Of a DNA stretch of 43,279 bases, positions 9,026-17,259 are shown in pieces (position 1 is the stretch's first letter; each line of letters opens with the position of its first letter). The notes below the pieces were generated by a model, which was not told where the DNA came from, did not search any database, and was given only the letters and a program-made list of their open reading frames with translations. The position numbers and the translations under genes were made by a program. The DNA is from Bacillus sp. IITD106 (GTDB lineage Bacteria > Bacillota > Bacilli > Bacillales > Bacillaceae_C): the NCBI RefSeq assembly GCF_019459225.1, contig NZ_JAIAZY010000039.1, forward strand, positions 1 through 43,279, in the 5' to 3' direction.

Positions 9026-9623
9026 CAATTATACAGAAGAACATGAAGCCTATTTTCAATGCATACGGGCAATGTACCATGGCTTTGGAATGGCAACTGT
9101 TCGAAAAATAATGCCTATGATCCAACAAAATAAATTTATCGACGCATTATAGGAAGTTAATAATATTCAGGCTAATTTATATCAGAAAAAGCAGCAAGCA
9201 ACGAAAGCTCTTGATATCTTAAAACCGAATAATATGGAAAATTTTTTAGGAAAGAGAAATAAAAAGTGGTATACAATCGGCGAAGTCGAAAAAGAAATAG
9301 ACGTGCCCGCCTCAACACTCAGGCATTGGGAAAAAGAAGGATTGATTACTCCCGATAGAGATCCTGAAAATGGATACCGCCGATATAATCGTGATGATAT
9401 TCGTTATCTCTTAATTATTCGAACGGTTCAATCATCTGTTTTCCTACTTGATATCGTGCGGGACGTTTTAGGAAAAATCGACCAACACAGCCTTGAAGAA
9501 GCAAGGCAAATTACAATGGATTCACTCGCATTTATGGATTATCAAATTGAACAACAACTTCGTGGTGCACATTATTTATACAGATTGATTGAATTGCTAA
9601 AACAAAAAGGAAATGACTCCTAA
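9012..9623 (+). pseudogene. MerR family regulator with two DNA-binding units, 5'-truncated with an in-frame stop
   Basis: In one frame from about 9018 the sequence reads GYRNYTEEHEAYFQCIRAM, the wing of a MerR domain, then a helical linker, an in-frame TAG at 9150-9152, and on through VNNIQANLYQKKQQ to a second MerR domain from about 9264 (WYTIGEVEKEIDVPASTLRHWE, then DPENGYRRYNRDDIRYLLII). The distal part has an ATG at 9234 (129 residues) without a ribosome binding site. So the gene has lost the first helix-turn-helix and start and is cut by a nonsense codon. The 129-residue piece could still be made only if an internal start works. Confidence 0.75.
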
Positions 9624-9648
9624 TATTCATGAAGTCATTTCCTTTTTT
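9604..9648 (+). terminator. Rho-independent terminator of the MerR gene
   Basis: AAAAAGGAAATGACT pairs with AGTCATTTCCTTTTT around a loop that contains the stop codon at 9621; the T-run continues to 9649. It is a long, perfect stem. Confidence 0.85.
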
Positions 9649-9759
9649 TAATGATACCTATGCATTGATTTAATAATTATTTAAGAATTTCATAAGAAGT
9701 GATTTAGAATTGCCCCGTATGATGTTTACATATCAAAGATGTAGGGGGTAACACTTACA

Positions 9760-10161
9760 ATGATAAATACTAGGGTTAAAATTGGAAGAATCATTTATTT
9801 CATATTAGCCATTATGTTTGCACTATGTATCGTAACGCAGGTTTATTTCGCCGGAGTGGCTATCTTTTTAGACGGTGCGGCATGGACTAAGCATAGGATG
9901 TTTGTCCATTTATTTGGATTTAATCTACCCATTTTTATGCTTATTTTCGCTTTCGTAGGTTCACTCCCACGCTGGGTGTATTGGCAGCTCTTTGGGGTAT
10001 TCGTTACCATCTTCCTCATGTATTTTACTGCAAATATCAAAACGATATTGCCTTGGATCGGCCCGATGCATGTCATCGTAGCTATTCTTTTATTTGTTTT
10101 ATCATGGTTTATTGTTTTGAAAACAGGAAAATTGATTTTTACAAGGAGAGAAACAAAATGA
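9760..10161 (+). CDS. DUF6220-like four-helix membrane protein
   Basis: 133 residues with four membrane helices (about 10-35, 45-65, 70-90, 97-120). The motifs VYFAGVAIFLDGAAWTKHR, HLFGFNLPIFMLIFAF and ILPWIGPMHVIVAILLF match what I recall of DUF6220 proteins, which have no known function. AGGGGGT lies about 12 bases before the ATG, slightly far. The stop overlaps the ATG of the next gene (ATGA), so the two are translationally coupled. A kinase/response-regulator pair follows on the same strand. Confidence 0.7.
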   Translation: MINTRVKIGRIIYFILAIMFALCIVTQVYFAGVAIFLDGAAWTKHRMFVHLFGFNLPIFMLIFAFVGSLPRWVYWQLFGVFVTIFLMYFTANIKTILPWIGPMHVIVAILLFVLSWFIVLKTGKLIFTRRETK

Positions 10162-10361
10162 AAATCTTCACTTCTATCTTAGCAGGCGTCGTGGGGGGTT
10201 TTATTCTAGGCATTGCATTATCAAGTATGATCGGTACTTTTGGAATGGTTTTTCTTAACCAACCAATTGGAATAAAGTTTCTTCCATATATCACCGCCTT
10301 ACTTTGCGCAATTGTTGTGCCGATGTGGAGCAAAAAAGATAAGGCTGTCAAGCACTCTTGA
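10158..10361 (+). CDS. Small two-helix membrane protein, DUF5957-like
   Basis: 67 residues: MKIFTSILAGVVGGFILGI, then a second helix at about 43-58, ending in a charged tail. The GGFxLGI...QPIGIKFLPYITALLCAIVVP pattern resembles DUF5957, a family without known function. The start at 10158 has AAGGAGAG 7 bases upstream and overlaps the previous stop by four bases. It probably works with the preceding membrane protein. The stop codon lies inside the following terminator hairpin. Confidence 0.75.
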   Translation: MKIFTSILAGVVGGFILGIALSSMIGTFGMVFLNQPIGIKFLPYITALLCAIVVPMWSKKDKAVKHS

Positions 10362-10374
10362 CGGTCTTATTTTT
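10342..10374 (+). terminator. Terminator overlapping the end of the small membrane protein gene
   Basis: GGCTGTCAAG pairs imperfectly with CTTGACGGTC around CACT; TTATTTTT follows. The hairpin includes the last codons and stop at 10361. It separates the two membrane genes from the kinase gene, although read-through is possible. Confidence 0.6.
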
Positions 10375-10425
10375 CTTAAAACGTTATAATTAATTTCAAT
10401 ATCAAACATTTGTAGGTGAATCACA

Positions 10426-11511
10426 TTGTCGATAAAAAAACGCCTTATTTTATCTAATGTAGGGATGATTGTTATTCCAATTGTTGGCTTTCTTTTAGTA
10501 GAAATCATATTGGGGTACTTACTGTTTGTCGTTTTGAAAGGAAATCCTCATAGCTCGGATTTACGCTTATTTCTCAGTATACGATTTATTGCAATGATAC
10601 TCATTCTTGTTATTACAAATGGTTTATTAACTTATTATGTAGCAAAAAGCATCCTCAATCCTATAAAAAAACTATCTATAGCGGCAAAGAAAATTAGTGA
10701 GGGCGATTTGGAATACAGTGTAGAATCCCAAAAAAGAGATGAACTCGGCGAGCTTAGCAATACATTTGAATCAATGCGTCTAAAACTAAAACAGGCAAAA
10801 ATGGCCCAGCTACAATATGAACAAAATCGGCAAGAACTGATCGCTAGCATTTCTCACGATTTAAAGACTCCTTTAACTTCTATAAAAGGTTATGTAAAAG
10901 GCATTCAAGACGGGGTAGCCAATACGCCAGAAAAATTAGAACGTTATATGAACATCATTTATAAAACTACAAACGAGATGGATGGACTCATAGATGAATT
11001 ATTTTTATATTCTAAGTTAGACGTAAAACGATTGCCATTCCATTTCGAGAGAGTGGATTTATATGCCTTTTTTGCCGACTTTATTGACGAGTTGGCGTTT
11101 AACATAGAGAAGGAACGAGGAACAGCCATCCTATTGGCCAATAAGGAAGAGTCTTATATTGTAGAAGCAGATAGAGAAAAATTGAAACGTGTTGTTACAA
11201 ACATTATCCAAAATAGTTTGAAATATATGGATAAAAATCATAAAAAGATAGAGGTGCGATTATTATCCCAGTCTAATGAAATCATTGTTGAAATGAAAGA
11301 TAACGGAAAAGGCATAAACAAAGAAGATCTTCCTTATATTTTTGAAAGCTTCTACCGTACCGATACTTCAAGGAATTCCTCCACTGGCGGAAGCGGTCTT
11401 GGATTATCCATTGCGAAAAAAATCATCGAAGAACACGGCGGCACTATTTGGGCTGATAGTGAAATAGGAAAAGGAACAAGTATATATTTCAAACTGAAAA
11501 AGGGGATATAA
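10426..11511 (+). CDS. Sensor histidine kinase, HAMP type
   Basis: 361 residues: two membrane helices (about 8-36 and 50-73) with only a short extracellular loop, HAMP (about 70-122), HisKA with phospho-accepting H144 in SISHDLKTPL, then HATPase with N-box NIIQNSLKY (259-267), DNGKGI (292-297) and GSGLGLSIA (322-330). It should autophosphorylate and pass phosphate to the response regulator encoded immediately after it. The start is a TTG at 10426 with TAGGTGA 6 bases upstream. Kinase-before-regulator order is less common than the reverse. The short loop suggests sensing within the membrane, perhaps of the neighbouring small membrane proteins (inference). Confidence 0.92.
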   Translation: MSIKKRLILSNVGMIVIPIVGFLLVEIILGYLLFVVLKGNPHSSDLRLFLSIRFIAMILILVITNGLLTYYVAKSILNPIKKLSIAAKKISEGDLEYSVESQKRDELGELSNTFESMRLKLKQAKMAQLQYEQNRQELIASISHDLKTPLTSIKGYVKGIQDGVANTPEKLERYMNIIYKTTNEMDGLIDELFLYSKLDVKRLPFHFERVDLYAFFADFIDELAFNIEKERGTAILLANKEESYIVEADREKLKRVVTNIIQNSLKYMDKNHKKIEVRLLSQSNEIIVEMKDNGKGINKEDLPYIFESFYRTDTSRNSSTGGSGLGLSIAKKIIEEHGGTIWADSEIGKGTSIYFKLKKGI

Positions 11512-12201
11512 ATGCGAAAAATTTTAATCATTGAAGATGAAATAAATATTGCTGAATTGGAACGTGATTATTTAGAGGTCAATGGATTTGAAAGTGAAAT
11601 TGCCACAAACGGGGAAGAAGGATTTAAGCTTGCCATGACAAACTCCTATAACCTGATTCTATTAGATTTAATGCTTCCTACCATTGATGGCTTTGAATTA
11701 TGTAAAAAATTGCGACGAACATTAGATATCCCTATCCTCATGGTAACGGCTAGAAAAGAAGACATTGACAAAATCCGCGGGCTTGGATTAGGAGCCGATG
11801 ACTATATCGTAAAGCCTTTTAATCCAAATGAATTAGTGGCGAGAGTGAAAGCTCATATTTCAAGATATGAGCGTTTAATCAATCGCGGCGAACATAAGCA
11901 GAGTGATATTACAGTCTCTAACCTCCTGATCCAAGGGGAATCAAGAAGAGTGTTTGTAAATGGGGAAGAGAGAATATGTACTGCGAAAGAATTTGATATA
12001 TTATATTTTTTGGCGACAAACCCAAACATCGTGTTCAGCAAAGAACATTTATTTGAACGTATTTGGGGGTATGACTCAATTGGAGATACAACAACCGTTA
12101 CAGTCCATATAAGAAAAATTAGAGAAAAAATAGAGGAAGAGCCATCTAACCCACAATTGATTGAAACGATTTGGGGTGTAGGGTATCGGTTTAAGAAATA
12201 A
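11512..12201 (+). CDS. OmpR family response regulator
   Basis: 229 residues. The receiver domain (1-120) has D8-D9-type acidic residues in IIEDE, phospho-acceptor D52 in LLDLMLP, a conserved T in VTARKE and the lysine of YIVKPF. The C-terminal winged helix (about 130-229) ends in VTVHIRKIREKIEEEP and WGVGYRF. The ATG directly follows the kinase stop, with GGGGAT inside the end of the kinase gene, so the pair is one operon. Its targets are unknown; the upstream membrane pair is a candidate. Confidence 0.95.
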   Translation: MRKILIIEDEINIAELERDYLEVNGFESEIATNGEEGFKLAMTNSYNLILLDLMLPTIDGFELCKKLRRTLDIPILMVTARKEDIDKIRGLGLGADDYIVKPFNPNELVARVKAHISRYERLINRGEHKQSDITVSNLLIQGESRRVFVNGEERICTAKEFDILYFLATNPNIVFSKEHLFERIWGYDSIGDTTTVTVHIRKIREKIEEEPSNPQLIETIWGVGYRFKK

Positions 12202-12545
12202 TTGGAAAGGTCAGCCTCCCTCAAGGTCTTTCTTCTCAAAAAGGTAATACCAATCGCTGGACTCCACATCTCCATAAATGGAAGAACGTCTGAAATTGCA
12301 ATTTGTAGGGGATCTGATGACGTTAAGTTCCGTACTGCTTTCATATTTGCCGATTGAGGAAAAAGTGTAAAAAACTAAAAAATGTAGTATTCAAAATATA
12401 ATGATATTTTTATGTTGACAAACTAATGAAAGGTTTACGATTCTCCTATTTTTGTTTGTTTTTTGATTTTGTTTTCGTTATATTTTTCCATTTTAACCCC
12501 CATTCATTTCACCAAATCTATTATCAAAAGGGGAGCCTCTTGTTT
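12202..12545. other. Intergenic stretch without a recognisable gene
   Basis: An imperfect hairpin (GAAAGGTC and GTCTTTC at about 12205-12234) could end the kinase/regulator transcript. A minus-strand frame that enters here is antisense to the response regulator and has no ribosome binding site. The rest is AT-rich. Confidence 0.4.
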
Positions 12546-12971
12546 CTATTCATCAATGATATTTATATGAAATACTTCATCTAACATAGGGGGGGAGATT
12601 TCTCGAATAATCCCATTGTATAACACTTCAATTTTTTCTCCTACTTCGAAGTCGTAATTATTCACTAATTCCCTATTTACATATACAGGGATAGAACGAG
12701 GAATATGAGAAATTGCAATATCGGTGGAAGATATTTCGAGATATTTTTCACCAATACCAGTGATTTCTGCTTTTAAGCTCACTGGTGAAGTTGAATCATA
12801 GGGTTCTTTTATTTTATCTGAACGATTAATCGACAAATTATCATCCTCCATAATGACTTCAGATTCTGGCGGAGAGGGACTGCAGCCAGTAAAGAAAAAG
12901 GATGCTGCAAAAAGTATAGTTACAATTTTCAGTAAAACAAATGCCAAAAGAGAAGTAAATAACTTTTTCAT
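12546..12971 (-). CDS. Putative lipoprotein with a DUF3221-like domain
   Basis: 141 residues. A long hydrophobic signal ends in FFFTGCSPSPP, a lipobox-like site with Cys30, so the mature protein should be tethered outside the membrane by a lipid. The mature part has LKAEITGIGEKYLEIS, FEVGEKIEVLYNGIIREISPP and a final strand, the small beta-barrel pattern I associate with DUF3221 (YobA-like) lipoproteins of Bacillus. GGGGAGGG lies about 8 bases before the ATG. An overlapping out-of-frame ATG stops at once and is not used. Function unknown; monocistronic. Confidence 0.65.
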   Translation of the reverse strand: MKKLFTSLLAFVLLKIVTILFAASFFFTGCSPSPPESEVIMEDDNLSINRSDKIKEPYDSTSPVSLKAEITGIGEKYLEISSTDIAISHIPRSIPVYVNRELVNNYDFEVGEKIEVLYNGIIREISPPMLDEVFHINIIDE

Positions 12972-13025
12972 TTCATATCCCTCCCCTTAGTTTTATTCAT
13001 AATAGTGTGCAAACATTGCTATCAT

Positions 13026-13182
13026 CTATCGAGTAATCTTAACGCCTGAATTATAATTAGAACCTCCATAACCATGAATAGCGATTGCATATGCGGGACC
13101 TATATAAACCGGGCATCCACTCTGTCCTCTGTCCACCAGTTGTATCCTTTTTATAATACAACATTCCGTCAACCGTTATTTT
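13026..13182 (-). pseudogene. V8/glutamyl endopeptidase-like serine protease remnant
   Basis: The minus strand encodes ITVDGMLYYKKDTTGGQ, then after a frame change SGCPVYIGPAYAIAIHGYGG and SNYNSGVKITR before a TAG. This is the C-terminal end of a secreted S1B protease, including the catalytic-serine motif (GGQSGxP) and the following HGYGG strand. The frame is broken by a tandem 7-bp repeat (TCTGTCC at 13121-13127 and 13128-13134 on the plus strand); removing one copy restores GGQSG. The signal peptide, His and Asp regions are absent, so the gene is both truncated and frameshifted. Confidence 0.75.
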
Positions 13183-13252
13183 TTACTGGATATTATAATC
13201 ATTCATGAATGCACATGGTATTAAGAAACCAGCCCATCGTAAAACTCCTAAG

Positions 13253-13939
13253 TCATACAGTAAGTTTCCCACCATGATAACAATAATAAGTTTCAGCTTT
13301 AAGATTTTTAATCTTTCTTAAAGACTGCTCTGCTTTCTCAATATTTAAGCAAAAGTGCGGATTTGCTATGGCCAATTTATGATTCTCATTCACAGCCGCA
13401 TCACCTGTAATTACACATTTTAAACTTGGAAAATATAATGAAATATGCCCAGAAGTATGTCCAGGTGTTTCTAAAATCCTACATTTATTATTTAAAATCA
13501 TATCACCATCATGTAATTTTTTATCAATTGAAAGTGGCCTCAAATTTTTTAATTGCTGTAGAAACCAATGACCAAATTCTTTTTCGTCATTTTGCATATT
13601 TTCTAGCATTTCTTCAGCTTGAATCAATCTCTCTGACTTCATTTCACCACTGATGAATCTTGATTCCGTTGCACTAGCCATAATAGTAATCCAAGGATAT
13701 TTTTTCTTGAAATCATGCAAAGAACCTATATGATCATCATCATAGTGAGTAATGATGATACTCTTTAAATTTTTCATTTCATATCCGTTCTTTATCATTT
13801 CTTTTTCAATTAAAGGTAGAAAACCTGGATACCCTGTATCGACTAAGGTTAGCTCATCGTCTAATACGATTAAGGTAGGGTAAATGCAATTTTTTTCTCC
13901 ATTAAATTCAAATTCAATCGGTAATTCAACTATCTTCAT
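13253..13939 (-). CDS. MBL-fold metallo-hydrolase
   Basis: 228 residues. Metal ligands are in THYDDDHIG (64-72, a H-x-D-x-D-H form of the usual HxHxDH), ETPGHTSGH, GDAAV and the C-terminal CYHGG. The fold is a zinc or iron metallo-beta-lactamase type hydrolase; the substrate is unknown and could be a lactone, thioester or other small ester. GGGGTGG lies just upstream of the ATG. It is transcribed alone between the protease remnant and the methyltransferase gene. Confidence 0.88.
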   Translation of the reverse strand: MKIVELPIEFEFNGEKNCIYPTLIVLDDELTLVDTGYPGFLPLIEKEMIKNGYEMKNLKSIIITHYDDDHIGSLHDFKKKYPWITIMASATESRFISGEMKSERLIQAEEMLENMQNDEKEFGHWFLQQLKNLRPLSIDKKLHDGDMILNNKCRILETPGHTSGHISLYFPSLKCVITGDAAVNENHKLAIANPHFCLNIEKAEQSLRKIKNLKAETYYCYHGGKLTV

Positions 13940-14058
13940 TTATAACCACCCCTAAGCTCCCAAAACGTCATGAAATATTTTTTAAAAATTCTTTTGTTCG
14001 AAGCTTACTGCCTGTAAATACTAACTCGCTGTTTGAAAAAATACTTACCTTTTTTGTA

Positions 14059-14640
14059 TTACGCTCTGGACGACATGTGCAAGACCGTATGTCCCTTGCC
14101 TTCAATTCTCTCGGCTTCACCAATAAAAAAATGTTTTACAAAATAACCGTCGAACTTTTCCAATAACGTTTTGGGATCACAAAGAAATTCGGGATTTCCT
14201 GGTCCTCCAGTTCCGTATTGAAACTGCTCTTTTGTATATAATTCACCTACATAAAAACCACCTGACTTGAGAGACTGTTTTATCCCCTCTATGGTTCGAT
14301 CAAATACAGGTTTGGGGAAATGACCAAAAATATGAACGATTGCATCCCACTTTTCCTCTTCCCATTTGACCTCAGCCAAATCATGCAGTTCGGTTTTCAC
14401 GGCTACTTCTCGTTCTTCGGCAAGCTTTTTAATTTTCTCAAGCCCCGATGGTGCAAAATCCCATGCGGTCACATCATAACCTTTACTCGCAAGAAAGACT
14501 GAGTTTCTCCCTTCTCCTTCGGCAATACAAAGTATGTTTCCTTTTGGAATATACGGTTGCATTGTCATTAAAAAAGCGTTAGGCTCCTTACCATAATAAT
14601 ATTCCTTTGAAGAAAAGCGCTCTTGCCAATGCTCTTTCAC
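14059..14640 (-). CDS. Class I SAM-dependent methyltransferase
   Basis: 193 residues. The start (HWQERFSSKEYYYGKEPNAFL) and motif I (ILCIAEGEGRNSVFLASKGY) are typical of the TehB/thiopurine-like group of class I methyltransferases; D81 in VTAWDFAPSGLEK would bind the SAM ribose, and AIVHIFGHFPK follows motif II. GELYTKEQFQYGTGGP is common in this subgroup. The substrate is not clear; tellurite, thiols or a metabolite are possible. The start is a GTG at 14640 with AGGGGGG 8 bases upstream. Confidence 0.85.
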   Translation of the reverse strand: MKEHWQERFSSKEYYYGKEPNAFLMTMQPYIPKGNILCIAEGEGRNSVFLASKGYDVTAWDFAPSGLEKIKKLAEEREVAVKTELHDLAEVKWEEEKWDAIVHIFGHFPKPVFDRTIEGIKQSLKSGGFYVGELYTKEQFQYGTGGPGNPEFLCDPKTLLEKFDGYFVKHFFIGEAERIEGKGHTVLHMSSRA

Positions 14641-14869
14641 TAGTTATCCCCCCTGATTCCAATGATTTTATAACTTCTCATTGATGAACTAATCCCGAAG
14701 CATTAGTCTTAGTTTTTTCCTCAATAGATACTTCAAAACCTTTTTTTTCATATTGTACCACTTTGACAAAACTCACTAATAATTTGTGCTTTTATTTTTT
14801 CAATAGGAAACTGTTGCAATTAAAACAAGCTTTGTTACGTTTGAATAAAGGTAGGGGTCTTTGGGAAAG
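14641..14869. other. Intergenic stretch, leader of the methyltransferase gene
   Basis: AT-rich sequence that must hold the methyltransferase promoter; I see no convincing hexamer pair and no gene. A plus-strand open frame at 14763 lacks a ribosome binding site and runs through the terminator of the YjbR gene. Confidence 0.4.
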
Positions 14870-14913
14870 TAAAAAAGAACCTGAAACCATGAGGATGATA
14901 CGTTCAGGTTCTT
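14870..14913 (-). terminator. Rho-independent terminator of the yjbR-like gene
   Basis: On the minus strand AAGAACCTGAA pairs perfectly with TTCAGGTTCTT around a 17-base loop and is followed by a TTTTTT run. It lies about 37 bases after the stop at 14950. Confidence 0.85.
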
Positions 14914-14949
14914 GTGTCTTTATTTATATTGATACTGACTGTTATTAAG

Positions 14950-15315
14950 TTACTTCTTTTGCAGTTCCTTCCATTCCTTAACTAAACGCTTTGATGCTGT
15001 ACTTAAATAAGCTTCTGAAATTAATTCGGTTAGTTCATCCCAGTCTCCTTCATGCGGATTTTTAATGGACACCCAGCCGTGACGCCCAATATAAGGAGTT
15101 TTGAAAAAATGCTTTTTCTGTAGTAACAACTCTTGAGTTTCGACGTCTGATTTAAATGACAAACCAGCTCTTTTAGTTAATTTCACAAAAGACTTTCCGT
15201 TAATTTGAAAGGTTATGTGCCCAAATCCATCGATATGCTCCACTGCTTCAGGCAGTAAAAGGCAGACCTTGCGCACATTTTCAAGCATGGCTTGCGACAC
15301 ATCGTTTATGTTCAC
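14950..15315 (-). CDS. MmcQ/YjbR family protein
   Basis: 121 residues with the family layout: VRKVCLLLPEAVEHIDGFGHITFQINGKSFVKL, a middle strand pair, and HGWVSIKNPHEGDWDELTELISEAY near the C-terminus. The family has a CyaY-like fold and is often annotated as DNA-binding, without firm function. Start GTG at 15315; AGAGGTGA lies about 8-10 bases upstream. It follows the VOC gene by about 20 bases and probably shares its transcript, divergent from the WYL regulator. Confidence 0.85.
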   Translation of the reverse strand: MNINDVSQAMLENVRKVCLLLPEAVEHIDGFGHITFQINGKSFVKLTKRAGLSFKSDVETQELLLQKKHFFKTPYIGRHGWVSIKNPHEGDWDELTELISEAYLSTASKRLVKEWKELQKK

Positions 15316-15336
15316 ACCTTTATCACCTCTATCAAA

Positions 15337-15780
15337 TTAAAAATCATGTACTGTTACACAAAGCTGGATAACGATTCCAAATGGATCTCGTATAATAGCG
15401 TATCCGGGACTAAATGCATTTTCTTTCAAAGGTACCAAAACTGTAACCTCATTATGTTCAACAAGGGATTGATAAAGCTTATTAATGATATTCTTGTCTT
15501 TCGATTGAATACACAATGAAGAGCTATTACCTAATTGCCATGGACGCGAAGAATCCATTGCTTCCTCAGCTATCATGAGTTTATTAGCACCTATTTCTAA
15601 GACAGAATGGGTAATATATTCATCTTGGCCTTCCTCATAATGAAAATTAGGGTTCATTTCCTTCATCTCTTTATAAGTTTTCTTAAAAAGAACTTTAGCA
15701 CTTAAATGTTTTTCATAAAATGCAATGGCTTTAGCAGCGGTCCCATTTAAAGATAAAAACGGAATGACTTCAAAATTCAT
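15337..15780 (-). CDS. VOC (glyoxalase/PhnB-like) family protein
   Basis: 147 residues. MNFEVIPFLSLNGTAAKAIA begins the first VOC module, THSVLEIGANKLMIAEE follows, and IIRDPFGIVIQLCV closes the second. Reaction unknown. GAAGGAGG lies 8 bases before the ATG at 15780, and the frame upstream of it shows no family homology. It heads a two-gene operon with the YjbR-like gene, divergent from a WYL-domain regulator across 87 bases, the usual layout for a regulator and its target. Confidence 0.85.
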   Translation of the reverse strand: MNFEVIPFLSLNGTAAKAIAFYEKHLSAKVLFKKTYKEMKEMNPNFHYEEGQDEYITHSVLEIGANKLMIAEEAMDSSRPWQLGNSSSLCIQSKDKNIINKLYQSLVEHNEVTVLVPLKENAFSPGYAIIRDPFGIVIQLCVTVHDF

Positions 15781-15867
15781 TTTATTGCCTCCTTCACTAT
15801 TCTTGGTTACACTTTCAAGTATAGTAAATAAAGGTGACAAATTGAGGCACCATTAAGAGGTTTTTTA

Positions 15868-16806
15868 ATGAAAAAATCAGAACGTATAAATCAAATGCTG
15901 CGCTTCATCAATCAAAAACAACATTTTACGCTTCGAGATTTAATGCGCAAATTTCAAATTTCAAAAAGAACGGCTTTAAGAGACATAGCCTCATTAGAAG
16001 AAATTGGCGCCCCTATTTATGCTGAATATGGCAGAAATGGAGGGTACCGGTTACTTAATCCAATACAGCTTCCCCCCATTTCTTTTAGCAGTCAAGAAAT
16101 TTATGCACTTTATTTTGCCATGCTAGCACTTCAAAGTTTTTCAAATTTACCGTTCCAAGTATCCTTTCGTTCAATCCATGAAAAATTTATAAACGAATTG
16201 CCGGACAGCCAAAGGCAAGAGATTGAAAGTATGAAAAATCGAGTATCTTTTCGACATACGGAGCAAACCAAAGATAGTCCACATTTAGAAATTTTATTAA
16301 TGGCAGCTGTTAAAAAAATCGTATTAAAAATAGCTTATCAAAATGCCCAACAAAAAAGCATCCGTACTATTCAACCAATCGCAATTTACTCAATGAAAGG
16401 CTATTGGTATTGTCAGGCTTATGATACGTCTAAAGAAGCTTACCGAGTTTTCCGTTGTGATCGTATAACATCAGCAGAAATAACGAATATCCAACCGTTG
16501 GAAGATTTAAATGAAATTACAATACAAAATGCTCAATCGCTTTGGGAGCCATCCGAAAAAGCTATTCAATTTAAATGTCTTATTAGCCAAGAAGGGAAAG
16601 AGTTATTTCAACAGGAACAATTTCCCTCTATGAAATTAATCCGAGAGATGGAAAATACATATCTTGTTGGTTCGTATGAGCCAAATGAAATTGACTTCAT
16701 CATTAAATATCTTGCTCGCTTTGGAAAGTCATTAAAAATAATAGAACCAGTCAGCTTGAAAAAAGCCTTAAGAGAATACTATAGAGATTTAATTGATAAT
16801 ATTTAA
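15868..16806 (+). CDS. HTH and WYL domain transcriptional regulator (YafY/YobV-like)
   Basis: 312 residues. An N-terminal winged helix (about 1-60; FTLRDLMRKFQISKRTALRD, then GAPIYAEYGRNGGYRL) is followed by a WYL domain (about 140-215; IQPIAIYSMKGYWYCQAYD and YRVFRCDRITSAEI) and a C-terminal extension (about 225-312). WYL domains sense small or nucleic-acid ligands. AAGAGG precedes the ATG. It likely controls the divergent VOC-yjbR operon and itself. Confidence 0.9.
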   Translation: MKKSERINQMLRFINQKQHFTLRDLMRKFQISKRTALRDIASLEEIGAPIYAEYGRNGGYRLLNPIQLPPISFSSQEIYALYFAMLALQSFSNLPFQVSFRSIHEKFINELPDSQRQEIESMKNRVSFRHTEQTKDSPHLEILLMAAVKKIVLKIAYQNAQQKSIRTIQPIAIYSMKGYWYCQAYDTSKEAYRVFRCDRITSAEITNIQPLEDLNEITIQNAQSLWEPSEKAIQFKCLISQEGKELFQQEQFPSMKLIREMENTYLVGSYEPNEIDFIIKYLARFGKSLKIIEPVSLKKALREYYRDLIDNI

Positions 16807-16949
16807 AGAAATTAAAGGTCTCATCGTATCAGCAATAATTTTTGGAGATATTGCTTCCTTATCTATTTTTGAGTATAATAAATCCTGTAAAGCGATTTCA
16901 ATGAGATATCAATCTTATAATAAGAGGTGCATTTTGTGAGTGCAGGTAG

Positions 16950-17117
16950 CTTCTAAATAGGAAAACATTAAAAGGAAATAAGACAGTTTTTGAAATTGGG
17001 GGATTTTTTTTTTCACACCCCTTATTTATTCATGAACTTATTTCCACCTATGAAGATACCTACCCTACTTTAAAATCAAGTGCATCATTTCATGAATTGA
17101 ACGCTCGTAATGGATAG
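16950..17117 (+). pseudogene. Unassigned coding-like 3' remnant
   Basis: Within the 16807-17259 gap, this frame is open for 55 codons and reads GNKTVFEIGGFFFSHPLFIH, then ELISTYEDTYPTLKSS before a TAG. It has no start codon or ribosome binding site, contains a run of ten T, and is followed 36 bases later by a strong terminator, as the end of a real gene would be. I do not recognise the family. The rest of the gap (16807-16949) shows nothing. Confidence 0.35.
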
Positions 17118-17152
17118 TTTAATTTATGTATTTACTTTTGCCTTGTAAACGT

Positions 17153-17180
17153 AAAGCTGCGGTATCTGCCGCAGCTTTTT
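17153..17180 (+). terminator. Strong Rho-independent terminator without an intact gene before it
   Basis: AAAGCTGCGG and CCGCAGCTTT form a perfect 10-bp stem around TATCTG, with T's continuing to 17180. The nearest intact plus-strand gene ends 346 bases upstream. Confidence 0.9.
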
Positions 17181-17259
17181 ATTTATCTAAAACTCATTGA
17201 AATCCTACGAGTAGGTTTCTTCATTGTTGATCAAATTATCACTTTGAGGAGAATGAAAA

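Noticed and set aside
9026-9096. N-terminal 24 codons of the UvrA-like frame
   Set aside because: They are antisense to the MerR remnant and have no UvrA homology; the apparent start codon is an accident of the fusion.
11853-12344. 163-codon minus-strand frame over the response regulator
   Set aside because: Antisense to a strongly conserved gene, and its start has no ribosome binding site.
14763-14948. 61-codon plus-strand frame
   Set aside because: Includes the whole terminator of the yjbR-like gene on the other strand; no ribosome binding site.
17199-17219. Hairpin before the MutS2-like gene (CCTAC and GTAGG)
   Set aside because: Short stem without a T-run and without a matching regulator; too little to call a regulatory site.
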